A DNA stretch of 16,092 bases from Candidatus Omnitrophota bacterium (lineage in GTDB: Bacteria > Omnitrophota > Gorgyraeia > 2-01-FULL-45-10), in NCBI GenBank assembly GCA_030691985.1, contig JAUYDB010000160.1, positions 1 to 16,092 on the forward strand, read 5' to 3'. This document shows positions 13,951 to 16,092 of the stretch, piece by piece. Made by a program: the position numbers and the translations under genes. Positions within the stretch are counted from its first letter, which is position 1, and each line of letters starts with the position of its first letter. The notes under the pieces are model-generated. The model saw only the letters and a program-made list of their open reading frames with translations, was not told the DNA's origin and did not search any database.

Positions 13951-14862
13951 ATGAAAACGAAAAAACCTGTATTGAGAAATAAAGTCCGGAACGGGGAGCG
14001 GGTACGTCTTGAGGGGGTAATACAGCAACAAGCCGATAAACTCAAGATTAAAAACGGGCAATTAAGGAATGGAATAAAGAAACAAAAAGGCGCAGAAAAG
14101 CAGATCCACATAGATACTACCTTAATACGAAAGAAGGAGATGGAGATCGCTAAACAGCGCGAGGAGCTTTTGCACGTCACCAGGGTAGGAAAGCTTGCGG
14201 AGTTTGTCTCTTCGCTTGCCCATGAAATCAGCCAACCCCTTACGGCCATTCTCTCATACGCTCAAGCTGCCCAACGCATGCTCGAAGGGAGAGAGCCTAA
14301 AATTAAGGAGATCCTTCAGCATATTGTTAGTGATGATCAGCGGGCGACTGAGGTTATCCAGCGGATGCGCTCATTGTTAAAGAAGAGTAAGTCTGAAATA
14401 GTGCCTCTGGATATTAATAATCTGATTAACGAAACCATTATCCTTATTGCAACAGATGCCGCCATAAGGAGCAACGTCATTAAAACTGAACTAGATGGAG
14501 CTCTTCCGCTTGTGCACGGTGACCGGATACAATTACAACAGGTTCTTCTTAATCTTATCAGTAATAGTTTTGATGCCTTGGAGAGCCGCAAAGGTGTCCG
14601 CGAAATCTTGATCCGCACATCACGTAAAAGTCCCGGCACGATTGTCGTGGAGGTGAAAGATTCCGGATGCGGCATTCCTGCACGAGATATGCCCAAACTC
14701 TTCGCTCACTTTTTTACGAGCAAGCCGGATGGTCTGGGTATGGGGTTGTCTATCAGCCGTTCCATTGTTGAGTCGCATGGCGGCCGGCTGGACGTAAAGA
14801 ATAATCCTGATCGTGGCGCCACCTTTTGTTTCACCATTCCTATCGGCACGAAGGATGCCTAA
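13951..14862 (+). CDS. Soluble sensor-less histidine kinase (FixL-like HisKA/HATPase)
   Basis: The 303-residue kinase has a highly charged, probably coiled-coil N-terminus (~20-75). The dimerisation/phosphoacceptor H-box is SSLAHEISQPLTAILSYA with H91. The ATP-binding domain has the N box LLNLISNSFDAL (199-210), G1 DSGCGIP (237-243), F box FFTSKPDG and G2 GLGMGLS (261-267). The H-box and catalytic domain resemble FixL-type kinases that partner FixJ-type regulators. No PAS, GAF or membrane segment is present, so the input is unknown. It may sense through a partner or be a 5'-truncated kinase. The start ATG at 13951 lacks a good ribosome-binding site. The stop overlaps the next ATG by one base (TAATG). 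Confidence 0.88.
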   Translation: MKTKKPVLRNKVRNGERVRLEGVIQQQADKLKIKNGQLRNGIKKQKGAEKQIHIDTTLIRKKEMEIAKQREELLHVTRVGKLAEFVSSLAHEISQPLTAILSYAQAAQRMLEGREPKIKEILQHIVSDDQRATEVIQRMRSLLKKSKSEIVPLDINNLINETIILIATDAAIRSNVIKTELDGALPLVHGDRIQLQQVLLNLISNSFDALESRKGVREILIRTSRKSPGTIVVEVKDSGCGIPARDMPKLFAHFFTSKPDGLGMGLSISRSIVESHGGRLDVKNNPDRGATFCFTIPIGTKDA

Positions 14863-15065
14863 TGAATAAGCGCAAGCCGCTTATCTATGTCGTTGATGAC
14901 AACGTCTCTATATGCAGGGCCCTAACCTTATTGTTGAAATCACATGGGTTTAAAGTTGAAACGTTCACGCATGCTCGCTCCTTCCTAGCATTTAAGCACC
15001 TTAAATTGCCATCGTGTTTAGTCTTGGATATTCAGCTGCCGGATATCAATGGGCTTGCCTGTTGA
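14862..15065 (+). pseudogene. Truncated FixJ-type receiver domain
   Basis: The 67-residue ORF starts as a normal receiver: LIYVVDDNVSICRALTLLLK holds the acidic pair, and CLVLDIQLPDINGLA the phosphoacceptor Asp. It stops at TGA three codons after the DINGLA segment. The second half of the receiver (the conserved Thr/Ser and Lys) and any DNA-binding output domain are absent, and the following sequence does not continue them in another frame. The start is coupled to the kinase stop (TAATG), so this was the cognate regulator gene, now broken by deletion. A functional half-receiver is unlikely. Confidence 0.75.
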
Positions 15066-15086
15066 GGGTCTGCAGAAAGGAAAACC

Positions 15087-15293
15087 ATGACGCAGAAAGA
15101 TAAAACTAAAGAAGAATTTATCGAGGAAATAAAGCTCCTGCAAAAGCGGATAGCGGAACTTGAGAAAACGGACACCGAGCGCAAGGAAGCCAATGGGGAA
15201 TTAAATGCATCGGAAGAAAGGTATCGGAGTCTCTTCATATCGAGAAACCCATCAACCCTGACACATTCAGAAGCCAAATCGAAAAGTATCTGA
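15087..15293 (+). pseudogene. N-terminal fragment of a PAS sensor kinase, fused to foreign sequence
   Basis: Residues 1-48 (KTKEEFIEEIKLLQKRIAEL, then ...TERKEANGELNASEERYRSLF) are the coiled-coil linker and first residues of a PAS domain, as found at the start of many PAS kinases. A PAS domain would go on for ~100 residues after ERYRSLF. Instead the frame reads about 18 unrelated residues and stops. The nucleotides after the break encode, in another frame, the end of a receiver domain (15236-15328). AAAGGA (15076-15081) precedes the ATG, so the fragment could still be translated. It is best regarded as a broken gene at a recombination junction. Confidence 0.7.
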
Positions 15294-15328
15294 AAACCCA
15301 GCCCGCGGGCGAAGGGAGTGAATCATGA
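15236..15328 (+). pseudogene. C-terminal remnant of a response-regulator receiver
   Basis: In the frame starting CAT at 15236 the DNA reads HIEKPINPDTFRSQIEKYL followed by a short tail and TGA at 15326-15328. The K-P-I-N-P-x-T-F pattern is the conserved Lys-Pro and last helix of CheY-like receivers. The N-terminal ~95 residues are missing; a PAS-kinase fragment stands in their place. The remnant's TGA overlaps the ATG of the next receiver gene (ATGA), showing that the two were neighbours in the source locus. Confidence 0.7.
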
Positions 15329-16092
15329 CCATTCTCATTGTGGACGATAACGAGCCGAATCTCTGCCTACTCCAGGTTATCCTGAGCGGAAACGGGTATC
15401 AGGTTGTCAGTGCCGCCAATGGTGCCGAGGCGCTGGCCAAGGCGCGGCAGAATCCGCCGGCCCTGGTCGTCAGCGACATCCTGATGCCGGTGATGGACGG
15501 GTTCACCTTGTGCCGTGAATGGAAGAAAGACGAACGTCTGCGGCAAATCCCGTTTGTTTTCTACACTGCGACCTACACCGACGAGCACGATCGGGAGTTC
15601 GCACTCAGTCTTGGCGCGGAGCAATTTCTCGTCAAACCGGTGGAGCCGAAGGTCTTCATGCGAACGATTCTGGAAGTCATCCAGCAAGTCCAGCGTCCGC
15701 CCACTGCGCCGACCCGCGTGCCGATCGAAGCGCCGCAGCAAGAGGAAGTCGGCTATCTGAAACAATACAACGAGGTGCTCATCCGTAAGCTAGAAGCGAA
15801 GATGGAGCAGTTGGAGCAGGTCAACCGCGAACTGGAGCGCGACATCACCGAGCGCAGGAAGGCGGAAGCGGAATTGAAAAAATCTGAACAGGAATTGCGC
15901 GAAGATAAATTGCTTTTGGAACAGAAGAACTTAACTCTGGCGGAATTAATAGAGCATATAGAAAGGACTAAGGATAAGACAAAAGAAGATATAGCGATAA
16001 ATGTGGAAGAATTCATAACGCCGATTTTAAAGAAACTAAAAATAAAAGGTGCCTTACCTAAATATATTAAACTGCTCGAGCATCATTTGAAG
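15325..16092 (+). CDS. Receiver-domain response regulator with coiled coil and a likely LuxR-type output (3' truncated by window)
   Basis: The frame is open from ATG 15325 to the right edge (256 residues, no stop). Residues 1-120 are a complete receiver: acidic pair D7/D8, phosphoacceptor D51 in VVSDILMP, T81, and K104 in FLVKPVEP. A Pro-rich linker (123-140) and a long coiled coil (~143-220) with the PAS-linker motif DITERRKAEAELKKSEQEL follow. The segment from ~222 (DIAINVEEFITPILKKLKIK, then YIKLLEHHLK) resembles the region just before a LuxR-type helix-turn-helix in PAS/LuxR regulators; that output would lie beyond the window. Codon use changes sharply: 10 Ile codons up to residue 174 contain no ATA, whereas 6 of 8 after residue 205 are ATA. 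This suggests a fusion of a foreign receiver to a resident protein. Confidence 0.85.
   Translation, partial: MTILIVDDNEPNLCLLQVILSGNGYQVVSAANGAEALAKARQNPPALVVSDILMPVMDGFTLCREWKKDERLRQIPFVFYTATYTDEHDREFALSLGAEQFLVKPVEPKVFMRTILEVIQQVQRPPTAPTRVPIEAPQQEEVGYLKQYNEVLIRKLEAKMEQLEQVNRELERDITERRKAEAELKKSEQELREDKLLLEQKNLTLAELIEHIERTKDKTKEDIAINVEEFITPILKKLKIKGALPKYIKLLEHHLK

Noticed and set aside
15515..15788. Overlapping 81- and 89-aa + ORFs within the last receiver gene
   Set aside because: Out-of-frame with the continuous receiver protein that starts at 15325 and runs off the window.

Overview
The window is bacterial chromosomal DNA from a Gram-negative-like anaerobe. The mix fits an uncultivated lineage such as Candidatus Omnitrophota, but this is inference: no rRNA or universal marker is present. 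Supporting signs are a methyltetrahydrofolate:corrinoid methyltransferase (Wood-Ljungdahl pathway), frequent ATA isoleucine codons, ApbE and LarE, and short degenerate intergenic repeats of a kind common in such genomes.

Layout. (1) 1-265 is the C-terminus of an AcsE-type methyltransferase. 266-462 is an intergenic region built of 7-nt repeat units in three blocks, one inverted. (2) 463-4520 (+) is a tight run: a BioD-like/DRTGG P-loop protein, ApbE flavinyltransferase, MnmA thiouridylase and LarE sulfur transferase. A REP-like palindrome overlaps the end of mnmA and the start of larE. (3) 4521-5070 has no gene; it holds a second small heptad array, hairpins and a family of GGGACGGTTCT repeats. 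(4) 5071-5746 (-) is a two-gene operon, a DUF5678-like small protein followed by a single-domain retropepsin-like protein. It has a textbook promoter with a palindrome over the -35 box. (5) 5912-5988 is a tRNA-Met(CAT) surrounded by mutually complementary A/T-rich arms. (6) 6288-13517 (+) is the housekeeping block tilS, ftsH, folP, cdaA, cdaR-like, pdxJ, acpS, nnrD, tRNA-Thr(TGT), tRNA-Tyr(GTA). It shows 4-nt stop/start overlaps and a good promoter before ftsH. (7) 13951-16092 (+) is an accessory two-component region: a soluble histidine kinase, a receiver cut off just after its phosphoacceptor, a PAS-kinase N-terminus fused out of frame to a foreign receiver tail, and a receiver protein whose codon use switches abruptly partway through.

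How the genes work together. MnmA, LarE and TilS are three PP-loop ATPases that adenylate RNA or a cofactor precursor. FolP, PdxJ, AcpS and NnrD make or maintain folate, pyridoxal phosphate, holo-ACP and NAD(P)H. FtsH handles membrane proteolysis. CdaA with the YbbR-like protein forms a c-di-AMP synthesis module. ApbE attaches FMN to exported redox proteins such as Rnf/Nqr subunits, consistent with an anaerobic energy metabolism.

The most unusual parts are the mosaic two-component region at the right end, the DUF5678/retropepsin operon, and the intergenic repeats.
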